A DNA stretch of 64,000 nt from Dactylorhiza incarnata. Its lineage: Eukaryota > Streptophyta > Magnoliopsida > Asparagales > Orchidaceae. The DNA lies in assembly GCA_033032865.1 (NCBI GenBank), contig JAWHQI010000328.1, positions 1,798,001-1,862,000 of the forward strand, in the 5' to 3' direction. Positions within the stretch are counted from its first letter, which is position 1; each line of letters opens with the position of its first letter. A model generated the notes under the pieces. It saw only the letters and a program-made list of their open reading frames with translations, was not told the DNA's origin and did not search any database. This document shows positions 45,100 through 55,443 of the stretch, piece after piece. Position numbers and translations under genes: made by a program.

Positions 45100-46600
45100 G
45101 GAAGAAGGGTCGGAATAGGTAATGGAGGATAGAGCCCGACTGGAGGCAGCAAAAGAGGTGTATGTGAAAGAGATCCTTACTAAGGAAGGAAGGCCAGAGA
45201 AGATACAAGTCAGTGGGAGGCTGAGCAAGGAAGATAAGGAGAAGGTCCGAAAATGCATCCAGGAGAATATAGATGTCTTCTCTTAGAGTGCAGCGGACAT
45301 ATCAGGGATAGATGTCGATATGGCCTGCCATTGCCTCAGCCTTGACCCAAGTGTCCATCCCATCCGGTAGAAAAAGAAGGTCGTGGCGACTAAGGTAGCA
45401 GAACCCATCCGGAAGGAAGTAAAAAAGTTGTTGGAAGCGGGTTTTTATCTGAGATCCATTATCCAAGCTGGGTCTCGAATGTTGTAATGGTGAAAAAAAT
45501 GATGGAAGGTGGAGAATGTGTGTGGAATTTTCTCTTTTGAATAAATCCTGCCCCAAGTATTGCTATTCGCTGCCTCGAATCGACGCGCTGGAGGATTCTG
45601 TCGTCGGTTTTTTTTGTAATGAGTTGTTTAAATGTCTTTTCAGGTTACCACCAGATCCACATGCACCCACCCAATATTAAGGATGTATCCTTCATTAAGG
45701 GTGACGAGTGTTATTGCTACAAAATGATGCCTTTTGGGCTGAGGAACGCAGACGCCACTTACCAAAAGATGATGGATCGGGTTTTCAGGGATCAGAAGGG
45801 GAGGAACTTAGAGGTCTAAGTGAGCGACCGAAAGGTGAAGATCAAAAACGTTGAGACCCACCTCCAGGACCTACTGGATACCTTCGCAACATTGTGAAAG
45901 TTCAAAATGAGACTGAACCCCTTGAAGTGTGTATTTGGGGTCGGCAGGGGAAATTCACTGGTCATCTCCTCACCTCGGTCGGCGTGGAGCCAAACCCTGA
46001 CAAAGTGAGAGCAATCCTAGACTTGGAATCAACCTATAATGCTAAGGAAATTCAATGCCAAATTGGAAAGTAGGCCGGGTTGAGCAGATTCCTCTCCCAG
46101 GACAGAGAGAGGAATTCACAATTCTTTAAGGTATTATGAGGTAACAAAAAGTTTGATTAGACAGCAGAAAGTGAAGAGGCCTTTCAAGCATTAAAAAAGT
46201 AGCTCACCCATGCTCCATTGTTGCAAGGCCCGAGAGAGGGGAGGATTTATCTTTGTATCTTAGAGTAGGGGCTGAAGTAGTCAGCTCAGTCCTGGTGCGA
46301 GAAAAGAGGAAGAGGCAACTCCCCATCTACTATGTCAGTAAGGTCCTGAGAATGAAAGATCTTAGATACCCGATCTTAGAGAAACTAGCGTTTGCCTTTG
46401 TCATCTAGGCCAAAAAGCTTGACCCTATTTCCAGGCACATTCCGTCAAAGTAGTGACTGACCACCCCCTCTGCAACATCTTAGAAGGGGTAGAACACTCA
46501 GGAAGGTAGGTTAAGTGGGCAGTGGAGTTGGGCATGTTCGAGATTTCTTTCTTACCCCGGCTATCGATGAAGGTACAAGCGGTGGCCGACTTCCCGGCAG
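45100..46600 (+). pseudogene. Reverse transcriptase of Tat-like element A, heavily decayed
   Basis: Recognisable gypsy RT pieces: VDMACHCLSLDP (about 45310), the block YHQIHMHPPNIKD and MMPFGLRNADATYQKMMDRVF (45640-45790), and LNPLKCVFGV (about 45915). The position of the YVDD box, just after NLEV, is destroyed by a TAA and a substitution. The RT-RNase H connection (YYVSKVL, 46330; then DHPLCNI) is present with many stops. Frames change repeatedly. Confidence 0.78.
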
Positions 46601-47000
46601 ACTACGTTGTAGAGGTAAGTGAGCCCATGTTACCCGAGCACGTGGCCTGAAAGGTACTCATTGACGGGGCCTCAGGAAGGCACTCCCTAGAAGGGGGAAT
46701 GTTCTTGATCAGTCCTCAGGGAACCAAGATCGAGCAAGCAATAGACATCCATTTCCCAATCACCAACAATCAGGCTGAGTACGAGGATGTGATAGCAGGG
46801 CTTCGGCTAGCAAGAGAATTGGGAATTCAGGACGTTAAGGTTCTCACCGATTCCTTGATAATAGCATCTCAAGTGAAGGGAGAATTTGAGACGTGAGATC
46901 CCACTTTACAATGATATCTCGTCTAGGTGAAGGGTCTCGTAGGAATGTTCCGTACTTTCTCTATCCAGCATGTACTATGGGGGGAGAATGTTCAGGCCGA
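46600..47000 (+). pseudogene. RNase H-like domain of Tat-like element A
   Basis: The second RNase H typical of Tat elements is suggested by LIDGASGRHS (D-G-A at about 46660), then NNQAEYEDVIAGLRLARELG and VLTDSLIIASQVKGEFE. A TGA follows at 46894. D, E and D are in the expected order in the blocks. Confidence 0.72.
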
Positions 47001-48330
47001 CTATCTGGCAAAACACGGTATCTATACCGGGGGGACGGTGACAGAGTTATTTCAACCCTCCATCGAGGAAGGGGAGTTGATGGATATATACCATCAATCC
47101 TCGTGGATGGATCCTTCTATCCTCTTCCTAACCTCGGGTAAGTTCCCTGAGGAGATCTCGGATCAAAGGAAATTTAGATACAAGTCAGCTTACTACCTGC
47201 TTCACCAAGGAAAGTTATATGGAAAAACCATGTTAGGGATCCTAGCCAGATGTGTTGCGGAGGAGGAGGTTCTCAGGGTCCTTGAGGAAATAAACTCAGG
47301 AGAGTGTGACAGTCACTCAGGAAGTTGAACCCTTGAAATGAGAGTGTTGAGGCAAGACAATTTTTGGCCAACCATCAGCCAATATACAACAGAGCACGCT
47401 AAGAGATGTTAGAAGTGTCAGGTCTTCGGGCCGCTTCAACTACTTCCGACACAATGGATCGGGACAATAACGGCACCCTGGCCCTTCGCAATTTGGGGAA
47501 TGGGTTTGGTGGGACCTTTTCCCCAGGCCAACGAGCAAAGGAGGTTCCTACTGGTCATGATCGACTACTTCTCCAAGTGGATAGAGGAAAAAGCACTCAC
47601 AAAAATTTCCTCACAGATAGTCAAGTGTTTCATATGGGGAGAGATTGTATGCTGGCATGGGTTGCCCATGGCCATTGTTACTGACAACAGACCACAATTT
47701 GTGAGTGATGAACTTATTAACTTATGTGGTCAGTTAGGCACGAACCTCCTCTTTGCATCCGTTCACCATCCCAGGAGCAATGGGCAGGTAGAAGCCGCGA
47801 ACAAAATCATCGTGATCTTGCTGAAGAAGAAAGTAGAGAATCTAAAGGGAAACTGGGTAGAACAACTCCCCTCAGTCATGTGGTCCCATGCGAACAATGC
47901 CTAACACAGCAACGGGGGAAACCCCGTTCAAGCTCTCTCATGGCTCAGAGGCCACGCTGCCGGTGGAATTTGACATTAAGACCCAATGGGTCATATCCGC
48001 GGGAGAAGGGGAGGAGGAATGGAGAGTAGAAAATAAGGAAGAACATCAGCACTCGCTTGACCTCGTGGAAGAACTCTGCGATCAGGAAGCCATCCGTCAG
48101 GAGGAAGTCAAGTGTAGAATGGCCAGATATTTCGACAGACACATCAGGATAAAATAGTTTTTAAAGGGGGACCTCATCCTCAAGAAGGTCGATGCTGTCA
48201 GAAGATTGACGATAGTCGGTAAGCTAAACACCAATTGGGACGACCCCTATATGATCCTAGAAACCTTAAAATTGGGGGATATTGCATCCAAAACATTGAG
48301 GGGAACCCTATAGGCAACACATGGAGAGGT
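47001..48330 (+). pseudogene. Integrase of Tat-like element A, decayed
   Basis: Connection region first (YYLLHQGKLYGKT, 47190). The core follows: MGLVGPFPQANEQRRFLLVM, IDYFSKWIE (first catalytic D), TDNRPQFVSD (second D; the usual G is R) and SNGQVEAANK (catalytic E), open from 47500 to 47904. The C-terminal part includes NWDDPYMILE (GPY/F-type module) near 48232. Frameshifts lie at 47330-47500 and around 47890. It ends about 100 bp before the tandem array. Confidence 0.82.
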
Positions 48331-48430
48331 GACGATTTTAAACATTTTAATCCCTAATACAATGTAATTTCTCTTGAAAATAACTGCTAGCACAAACTGG
48401 ATGGGTTCTTCCTGGGATGTGATAATAAAG

Positions 48431-49547
48431 TATGGAAGCAAGCCCTTCAGATGATCCCAATGATCGGGCTCCCACAAGCCGCCAGGGCAGGTGATCTCTC
48501 GTGTTGCATTTGATTAGAAAGTATGGAAGCAAGCCATTAAGTAGATCCCACTGACAGGGCTCCCACTAGCGGGCAAGGCAGGTGATCTCTCAGGTTGCAG
48601 GTGATAAGAAAGTATGGAAGCAATCCCTTGAGACGATCCCGCTGACCGGGCTCCCACGAGCCGACAGGGCAGGTGATCTCTCGGGTTGCACGTGATAAGA
48701 AAGTATAGAAGCAATCCCTTGAGATGATACTGGTGACCGGGCTCCCACTAGCCGCCAGGGCAAGTGATCTCTCCGATTGCACTTGGAAATAAAGTATGGA
48801 AGCAAGCCCTTGATACAATCCCGCTGACTGGGCTCCCACTAGCCGACAGGGCGGGTGATCTCTCGGGTTGCAGGTGATAAGAAAGTATGGAAGAAAGTCC
48901 TTGAGATGATCCCACTAACTAGGCTCCCACTATCCGGTAGGGCAGGTGGTCTCTCGAGTTGCACTTAGAATGAAATTATGGAAGCAAGCCATTGAGATGA
49001 TCCCGTTGACCGGGTTCCCACTAGCAAACAGGGCAGGTGATATCTTAGGTTGCAGGTGATAAGAAAGTATGGAAGAAATCCCTTGAGTCAATCCTGTTGA
49101 CCGGGCTTCCACTAGCCGGCAGGGCAGGTGATCTCTCAGGTTACACTTGATAAGAAAGTATGGAAGCAAACCCTTAAGATGATCCCGCTGACCGGCTCTC
49201 ACTAGCCGACAGGGTAGGTGATCTCTCGGGTTGCACTTGTAAAGAAAGTATGGAAGCAAGCCCTTGAGACGGTTCAGCAGACCGGGCTCCCACTAGCTGG
49301 CAAGGCAGGTGATCTCGCGGGTGGAAGGTGATAAGAAAGTATGGAAGCAAGTCCTTGAGACAATCCCACTGACCAGGCTCCCACAAGCCGGCAGGGTAGG
49401 TGATCTCTCGAGTTGCACTTGGAAAGAAAGTATGGAAGCAAGCCCTTGAAACAATCCCACTAACTGGGCTCCCACTAGCCGGCAGGGCATGCGATCTCTC
49501 GGGTTGCACTTAGAAAGATAGTATGGAAGCAATCCATTGAGACGATC
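48431..49547 (+). repeat. 91-bp tandem array, 13 start points
   Basis: TATGGAAGCAAGCCC-type starts recur at 48431, 48522, 48613, 48704, 48795, 48886, 48977, 49068, 49159, 49249, 49340, 49431 and 49522, a strict 91-bp period with one 90. Each unit has CCCGCTGACCGGGCTCCCAC, AGCCGGCAGGGCAGGTGATC and CTCTCGGGTTGCAC. It lies in the 3' UTR position of element A and ends where the element at 49548 has inserted. Minus-strand frames over it are repeat artefacts. Confidence 0.9.
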
Positions 49548-49789
49548 TGAGAGGACCCTGCGCCACCAACTCGACCAAAAGACTGGTCTGTTGGTGAAGG
49601 CGCAACTATTCTTTATATCAACTTGGTCCTCGGGCGGATCCACGGGCCAGCCAGTTAGGCCCACGGGGGACACACCCTTCCGCTTCGAATAGCACCGCAG
49701 CACCGGGGCGATTCTGAACCGCAGTTCCAACAATCCCCCCCCAGAAACGACCCCGGGGTTTCGAACCCGCGACCCCCTCTGATACCAAT
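49548..49789 (-). mobile_element. TRIM-like fragment: 185-bp LTR, PPT-like tract and PBS in 242 bp
   Basis: Read on the minus strand: PBS TTGGTATCAGAG (49777-49788), about 45 bp of internal sequence including CGGGTTCGAAACC, a G-run PPT-like tract, then TGTTGGAACTGCGG at 49732 and a 185-bp LTR-like block with a TATA box (TTGATATAAAGAATAG) that ends CCTCTCA at 49548. TRIM elements have this size and order. The other LTR, expected at 49790 onward, is not a copy, so the element is incomplete or a recombinant. Confidence 0.5.
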
Positions 49790-50343
49790 TGAGAGGGGAG
49801 GTTTAGTTCTTATTTATCTGTTTAAAAGATCTTGCTTAATTTTTTAATTTCAAAGTGAGTGATATATATATTTATATATATGAGTTTGCTGAGTAATAAA
49901 CACAAACACTATAAGTGCATAGAAATAAACGCAGCACAGGAAAATAAAAGTAAAGTAAAAACAAACAAAACCAGATGACATAAAATATATAGTAGTTCCC
50001 CTCAACTGGGTACATCTACTCTTCTACCCACTGGTAGGAATCCACTAGGAGGTTGTTGATAAGGTGCCCTCACACCAAGGTGATTTTGATAAGGTGTCCA
50101 CACAGCAGGTGAGCTGTTGATAAGGTGCTCTAACCAAGATGCAGGTTTTTGCTAAGGTGCCCTGTCACCGGGAGTTAACTTTTGAAGGGAGTTATAACCC
50201 TGTACAAGAGGTGGAAGAAATAAAAGGAAAAACAGAAAGTTTTGTTGTTCTTCTCTGTATGAGAAGACTCCTGAAGATCCTGATTTTAAGTTGAATGGAT
50301 CTTGATTTAACTGTATTTATGATGCAGAACCATCAACCAAACT
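49790..50343 (-). mobile_element. SIRE-like LTR, R/U5 part, minus strand
   Basis: On the minus strand it ends ACCTCCCCTCTCA next to the PBS. It contains three copies of ACCTTATCAA and a CACCTTAGCAA variant spaced 30-50 bp (plus 50050-50165), then GGGTAGAAGAGTAGATG and CCCAGTTGAGGGG. The same order is seen in the plus-strand SIRE-like LTR at 29650-29840. U3 is missing. Confidence 0.55.
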
Positions 50344-51998
50344 AAGTGAAGAAGAAAATGAAGAAGAGCACAGAGCTAGAGCTTCATTCCTCCCGCAGCA
50401 CGACTAGCTCGCGCATTATGTCGATGGCGGTCTCGGTGGATTGCGTAATGAGACGCTTGGGTGTCTGCTCGACCTCGCTACGAGGGAGGAGTATCATTTC
50501 CTCACCTTTTGATGATGACTTGCCTCGCTCCTCAGGCTACCTCCGCGCTAAGGCCTCGACCATCAAGACTTTTACTGTCTCCACCTCTTAATCCAGCTAC
50601 TCGATCCTCACTCAGTTAGCTCCAACTTCGTCTGGAGGTCGATCACCTGGTCCTCGACAGTCTTTTGCTTCGCCTCGGCATTGCGAAATTTTCTTATGAA
50701 GCTGAGTCCTTGCCGCGAGGACATATGCGAGACCTATGGGGCTCGCAATGCGACCCTGGCGCTCTCATTTGCAAGGTCATGCATGGTCTTTCCTTCATAT
50801 GAATCCGCATCTTGTCGACCATAAAGTCCATAGAGCAGGGCAAAAGCGTCCTCGCCGGCGTGAACCCTCTCCGTCCATGATGGGAGTAACGATGACATGG
50901 GCAGGCGGTTGACCTTCTCTTCCCAGATAAGTATAGGGTGTCCCACACCATCGAGGGGATTCTATCCCAACCCATAGTTTGGGTGCAAGTCACTGGCTTG
51001 CTAGCCAGGGATTTCTTCGAAGCAACGACCTTCAACATCTTCTGCGAGTCGGTCGTGGGGGTGGCGTGAGTCGCACCGCTTGCCTCTTCTTGGATCCACT
51101 GCCGGAGGGCAGCTCCATCAGGTCAGATAAGCAGGCCACCTCCGCGGAAAATGCACGAGTGAGTGCGCCGCTCACAACTGCCTTACCTGCATAAGGCAGT
51201 TTCTCGGGGATCAGTTGCTCGTCTGCATCAAGAAATAACTTGTGAAAAGCTCTCAAAAAAGAACGCAAAGATCGAATGGATGAAGATCTTACCTTCCTCG
51301 GGGAGGACTGGAGCGAGCAAGTACAGATTTCTCCTGAGGTGGGCGACCTCGAAGTTCTTCTAGAGGAAGAACTGGTGGAGTTTTGCCGCCTAGCCGTCCA
51401 CACGAGGGGCCTTGAATACACCCTCTTCTTTCTGGGAGGGCGAGTAGGGGATGTTGCCAAGATCCCCTTTGATGAAGATGAAGCGATCGTTTTAGTAAAG
51501 GTCTTTGTTGGTGGTCTCGTAGACCTTGAAGTGCGAGCCAGACAGGAAGGCGACATCGTCTGAAGTCGCCATGAAAATAAAGAGCTTAGAGAAAACCGTA
51601 ATGTTAAACTCATTCCGCTCTTCGCGCATGTAGCACACGAAGGAGATCAACATGGCCATGACATTGGTGTTGATTTGGGCAGGAACAATGTCGAAATACT
51701 TCAGAAAGAGCTTGACCTTGGGCCATAGAGGAAGGAGGAGCCTGACCTCGAAGTGGGTGAGAGGGAAGGCGAGCTCATCCTGATAGAATGAGTTAATGGA
51801 CTCGTTGGCAGTGGGGATGCGTGCCATGAACCTGGGGGGAAGGAGTTCTGCCTGGAAGGCTAGCACGTCCTCCTCTGAAAACTGCCCCTTTGCAAAACAA
51901 TGTTCAAAGAAATGGATAACGCACTTTGCCATGCCATCATAGTCGCCATCAACACCCGAGGCGCGAGTCATGGTAGCGAGTGGGTCGCACGAGTACAA
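50344..51998 (-). pseudogene. Antisense extra gene of Tat-like element, PF04195-like domain
   Basis: Runs opposite to gag-pol. The first block starts near ATG 51971 and is open to 51492: a hydrophobic/charged domain containing ELLPPRFMARIPTANES, PLTHFEVRLLLPLWPKVKLF, LKYFDIVPAQINTNVMAMLI and FVCYMREER. It resembles the putative gypsy type transposon domain (Pfam PF04195) found in extra ORFs of plant gypsy elements. After a frame change, Arg/Ser/Pro-rich and Lys-rich segments continue to about 50344. Several frameshifts separate the blocks. Extra ORFs in antisense between integrase and 3' LTR are known in the Tat branch; their role is unknown. Confidence 0.6.
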
Positions 51999-52528
51999 TG
52001 AACTTCAAGGTAGTAGAATGGGTGGCAATGGAGAACAGTTATTGCGGTAGGTGGAATCATAAAAGGGGGGGGGGGGTACTTATAGGAAAAAAGAGGGGAA
52101 TCAGAAGGGTGAATCTTCAGTAAGTATGCGTGAGTGTGTTCTCATTTCACTGACTCGCCACGTATTCGCCAGAATTTCCCCACCTCGCCGATAATGTATA
52201 ATATGTGCCAATGAAAGTCCAAGTCAAAGAATGAGCAGACAGAAAAGGGATTACGCTAGAAGAGAAGACACCTGCGAGTCGGGAATCAAAAGTTATTAAC
52301 GAAAAGATGTTTTTATTACACCACATAAAAAAGTTAGAGAAGCATAGGCTAGTTGACCTAGTTGGGAATCCAGTTCTAGTAGCGCCTACCCCTTGTTCCT
52401 ACTTGTGGTTCTCCCCTCACTACAACCTCATCGCGAGCGGCAATGACTTCCCCTTGCAAGTTTTGCAAGTAATTCTTTATCCTCTAAAAGCGGGCTGCGA
52501 GTGCAGAAGTGTTAACTGCCAGGATCTA

Positions 52529-52727
52529 TTACATGGATCCACCGAGTGTAATGCACTCGCGCTCCAGGGCGGACACTCGCTTCTCCAGAGAAAATAGGCT
52601 GGTGGCGGGCTCGTTCGCATGTGCCTCCAGCTCGTGGAGCATGAAGCCATACTTCTGGAGCACCTTCGCGATTCGATCCTCCAGTACACTAACTGAAGTC
52701 GAGTCGCCCCGAAATTTTCTCATCTCA
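52529..52727 (-). pseudogene. Coiled-coil remnant in the antisense region
   Basis: A minus-strand frame (from about 52786) contains SVLEDRIAKVLQKYGFMLHE and SLFSLEKRVSALERECITLG, a heptad-like coiled coil. It overlaps the acidic block of the neighbouring possible exon in another frame, so the two cannot both be the product of one undamaged gene. Function unrecognised. Confidence 0.35.
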
Positions 52728-53294
52728 TTAGGCGATGGGGGGTGCTGAATAATCCACCGCCTCGTCCATATCATCATCGAGATCAATATTGCGCGCGCCA
52801 GAAAAGAATGAGAAGGGAATCAACACAAAGTCTCTATGCTCAACAAAGTGAATCGCTCCAGAACTCACCCCGAGTAGTCTCGACCTCCTTGTCAGGTCGG
52901 TCTAATTGCATCCTTTCATGGAGAGGCTTATCGAGAGAGGTTGCCAAAGACTTACCCGACCCGACTCGCCGAACGTCGGGAGTCAGGATCATCTTTTGAG
53001 GAGGAGTGGAAGTGTTCCCGTTCGTCTTTCTAGCAAGGCGTATGCATCGACCAACTCCTTCGAAAGGTCGCGAGTCAGAGACTGGGGCGGTGGGAAGTTT
53101 GTGATAACGTCAGCGTAATCAGAAACTGCAAGAAGGCAGCTCGCTATCGTCACCTAAAGAACACAAGTTGAAGGAATGAGAAGGGTATCATTGAAAAATC
53201 ACGTACCGTTAATAGGCGAGTGGGAATTGACATCCATTCGGACACTCGCGCCCACCCCCAAATCACCGTCTTGACCTCTCGCATCATCCATCAT
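52728..53294 (-). CDS. Possible spliced antisense gene in the Tat-like element
   Basis: On the minus strand ATG at 53294 is preceded by CACC (good context) and opens an acidic 29-codon exon (to 53207). A GTACGTGA donor (53206) and TTCTTGCAG acceptor (53127-53126) bound an 81-bp AT-richer intron. Spliced, the frame continues 44 more codons (VSDYADVITNFPPPQSLTRD and onward) to a TGA at 52991. A second GTAAGT donor lies at 52955. A downstream acidic block IDLDDDMDEAVDYSAPP ends in TAA (52730-52728), suggesting a last exon; a good acceptor for it was not found. Unspliced, the first exon frame closes soon. Function unrecognised. Its relation to the PF04195-like gene downstream is open. Confidence 0.4.
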
Positions 53295-53536
53295 GGTGTC
53301 AAGCAACACGGGACACCCAAATTGTAAGGTCTTACTAAGACTGAGGGTATGAGAAAAAGGTGGGCTCACACATAAAGGGACGAAGTCAATCCCAGGCTGA
53401 AGTCAGGTTGTTGCGGTGCTGGCGGGGTCGCCACTTTCTGAAAAAGCATAGGCTGGGCCTTCTTAATAGCTTTTCTCACCTTCCGCCGGGTTGGACTCGA
53501 CGAAGCATATTCTGTAGAAATGGCCATCAGGACAGC
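53295..53536. other. Unassigned remnant of the Tat-like element
   Basis: No gene recognised. GCGAGT/ACTCGC motifs link it to the Tat-like element. On the minus strand it would be the leader or promoter of the possible antisense gene starting at 53294; no clear TATA box was seen. Confidence 0.35.
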
Positions 53537-54097
53537 TGTTGGGAAAAACTCCTTGGATTTAACTTAACAAATTATATAAAAGTTATTTTATCTCTTAGGT
53601 TTTAATTACCCATTGTATAGTGAGGGTAATATGGTCATTTGATATCTTAGGATATCGCACACACCTTGGAGTGTCAAGACCAGAGCAAGACAGGCAAATT
53701 GGGTTGAGGTAACAATTGCGTCGAAGAGTATTCGACGCAACTTCGACTTCATGTCGATGTAACTTAGACTAGAATTCCAAGCAACTCATCCTCTCTGTCG
53801 AAGTAGATCAAGTCGACGCTACGTCGAAAGGATATTGACGTAGAAAAAGGAGCGTGTCAAAGCTATCTTAGAAGTCGAGACATCTTTGACTTCAACTCAA
53901 CCCAGAAGGAAGAATCTGTCGAAGCCATCTGAAGTCGACGCAACGTCAACTACAATTCGACGCAGATAATGAAGTTCAGAATGGATTCTTCAACTCGACA
54001 GCTACGTCAATAAGTAATTGATGTAACGTCGATATCTGAGTTCAACCAGAGCTTGAAGGAAGTCGAAGCTGCTCTTACAAGAACTTGAAGGTGCATC
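53537..54097 (+). mobile_element. SIRE-like LTR, truncated U3 (plus)
   Basis: It begins TGTTGGGAAAAACTCC. From about 53690 it matches 28525-28920, with CGTCGAAG and TCGACGCAAC motifs throughout. It is cut at 54097 where the LTR of element B begins. Confidence 0.7.
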
Positions 54098-54420
54098 TGT
54101 ACAACTCCGTATTCGTCGAGTGGGTCCCCAGGTCCCCATGGGCCAAGTGGCAGGATATGGGTCTGAGAGTTTTCGGGCGAGTGAGGCCCCATTCGTGGGG
54201 CACCCGCATAGTAACATAGTGTACATATCAGTAACAGGGCGAGTGAGGGAGAACTCCACTCGCCGAGCAAGTCGGGTACCTGCCGAGTGGTGCTCTCACG
54301 TGCCACTCGCCCTGTGGAATCCGATGGGCAAGAAGCCTGGCGAGTGGTGCCTTCACAGACCACTCGCCTAGAAGGCTTCAAGGGGGAAATTACCTAGATA
54401 CCCTTCGTGGGTTGCTAATA
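54098..54420 (+). repeat. LTR of Tat-like gypsy element B, truncated
   Basis: It begins TGTACAACTCCGTATTCGTC, homologous to the LTR start at 35033. The motif GGCGAGTGG/CCACTCGCC occurs at least six times. No LTR end or PBS is seen before gag, so the right part and leader are deleted or rearranged in 54420-54680. It could also be the 3' LTR of element A. Confidence 0.55.
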
Positions 54421-54685
54421 GCCCTTCAGAACATCAGAGTTAGGTTGTCTGTAGTTGGCTTTCGCCACGAGGGGCGAGTGTGAGACACCGGCAGTCCCAG
54501 TGGTCCCGCCCCCATAGATAGGCGAGAACACACCAGGCCAGCAGCCCGAGAAGGAGGTGGTGACGGACGCAAGGGCACGAGACCTCCCCAGGCGGTAGCT
54601 GTTCAATAGCCCGACGAGTGCGGAGGTCAACAAGTTGAATCCGCGAACCACTCGCTGAGCAGGGGAGGGGAGTCCCTTTTGTGAG

Positions 54686-55440
54686 TTGAACCTCTCAGCC
54701 CTGGTTCTAGAGGGTTTCAGAGGGCCGGAGATGTCCTACTACACCGGCAAGGATGACCTAGTCCTACACCTGCAGTGGTTCGAGGACATGGTCTCGATCC
54801 TACCAATGTTAGATGCCTTCCAGTGCCGGCTCTTTGCCACCACTCTGAAGGAGAAAGCAAGGGACCGGTTCCACCAGCTCCCCGTAGGTTCCATATACGC
54901 ATTTGAGGATCTTTGTCGGAGCTTCTGACTGCATTTTCAACGTCAAAGAACATGAATAAGGATGCGAAGGCACTCTTCAAGATCAAGCAAGGGCTAGGGG
55001 AGTCGCTGGCCCATTATGTGGATAGGTTCCAGGAAGAGGTTCTGCTTGTCCAGGAGGTGCCAGGGTTCACCCTCCAGCTGGCCTTCATAGTGGGGCTGCG
55101 GGAGGGGATCTTCAAAATGAACCTGAAGAGAAAGGCCCCTCTATCCTTCAAGGAATTGATGGAGCAGGCAGCGAAAGAGATTGAAGGGGAGGCTGCCAAC
55201 CCAGAGTTTGCAAAGAGGTTGGCGAGGCTTAGCGAGCCAGAAGCGAGGCAGCAGGAGGGAAGGAGAAGAGATAAACCCAGAGGTCAGGGGTTTCGGGGGC
55301 ATCAGCGGGATTGGGGGTACTAGGAACCCAATAACTGGATGGCTTGGAGGCCCCAGGAGGGACCGGCGTAGGGTCAGGAAAGAGGTTACCAGGGATGGGG
55401 GAAAGGAAGGGTCAACCATCAGGGATGGAGTCAGGGTCCC
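54686..55440 (+). pseudogene. gag of Tat-like gypsy element B
   Basis: Frame 54686-54928 holds YYTGKDDLVLHLQWFEDM, DAFQCRLFATTLKEKARDRF and LPVGSIYAFEDLCRSF. After a one-base frame change near 54925, the frame continues to 55323 with KQGLGESLAHYVDRFQEEVL, FKELMEQAAKEIEGE and a basic tail. It is the same domain order as 35850-36937 but better kept. The copia element at 55444 interrupts it; the element resumes at 62110. Confidence 0.8.
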
Positions 55441-55443
55441 ATA

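Noticed and set aside
48431..49547. Regular repeats that might suggest a CRISPR array
   Set aside because: Units are contiguous with no unique spacers and the context is a plant retrotransposon.
48247..49733. Minus-strand frames of 60-146 codons over the 91-bp array
   Set aside because: Repeat artefacts. 91 bp is not a multiple of 3, so frames rotate from unit to unit.
49741..49790. tRNA-like T-arm (GGTTCGAAACC) with TGGTATCAGAG nearby
   Set aside because: No D-arm, anticodon arm or acceptor stem can be built. TGGTATCAGAG is a retroelement PBS.
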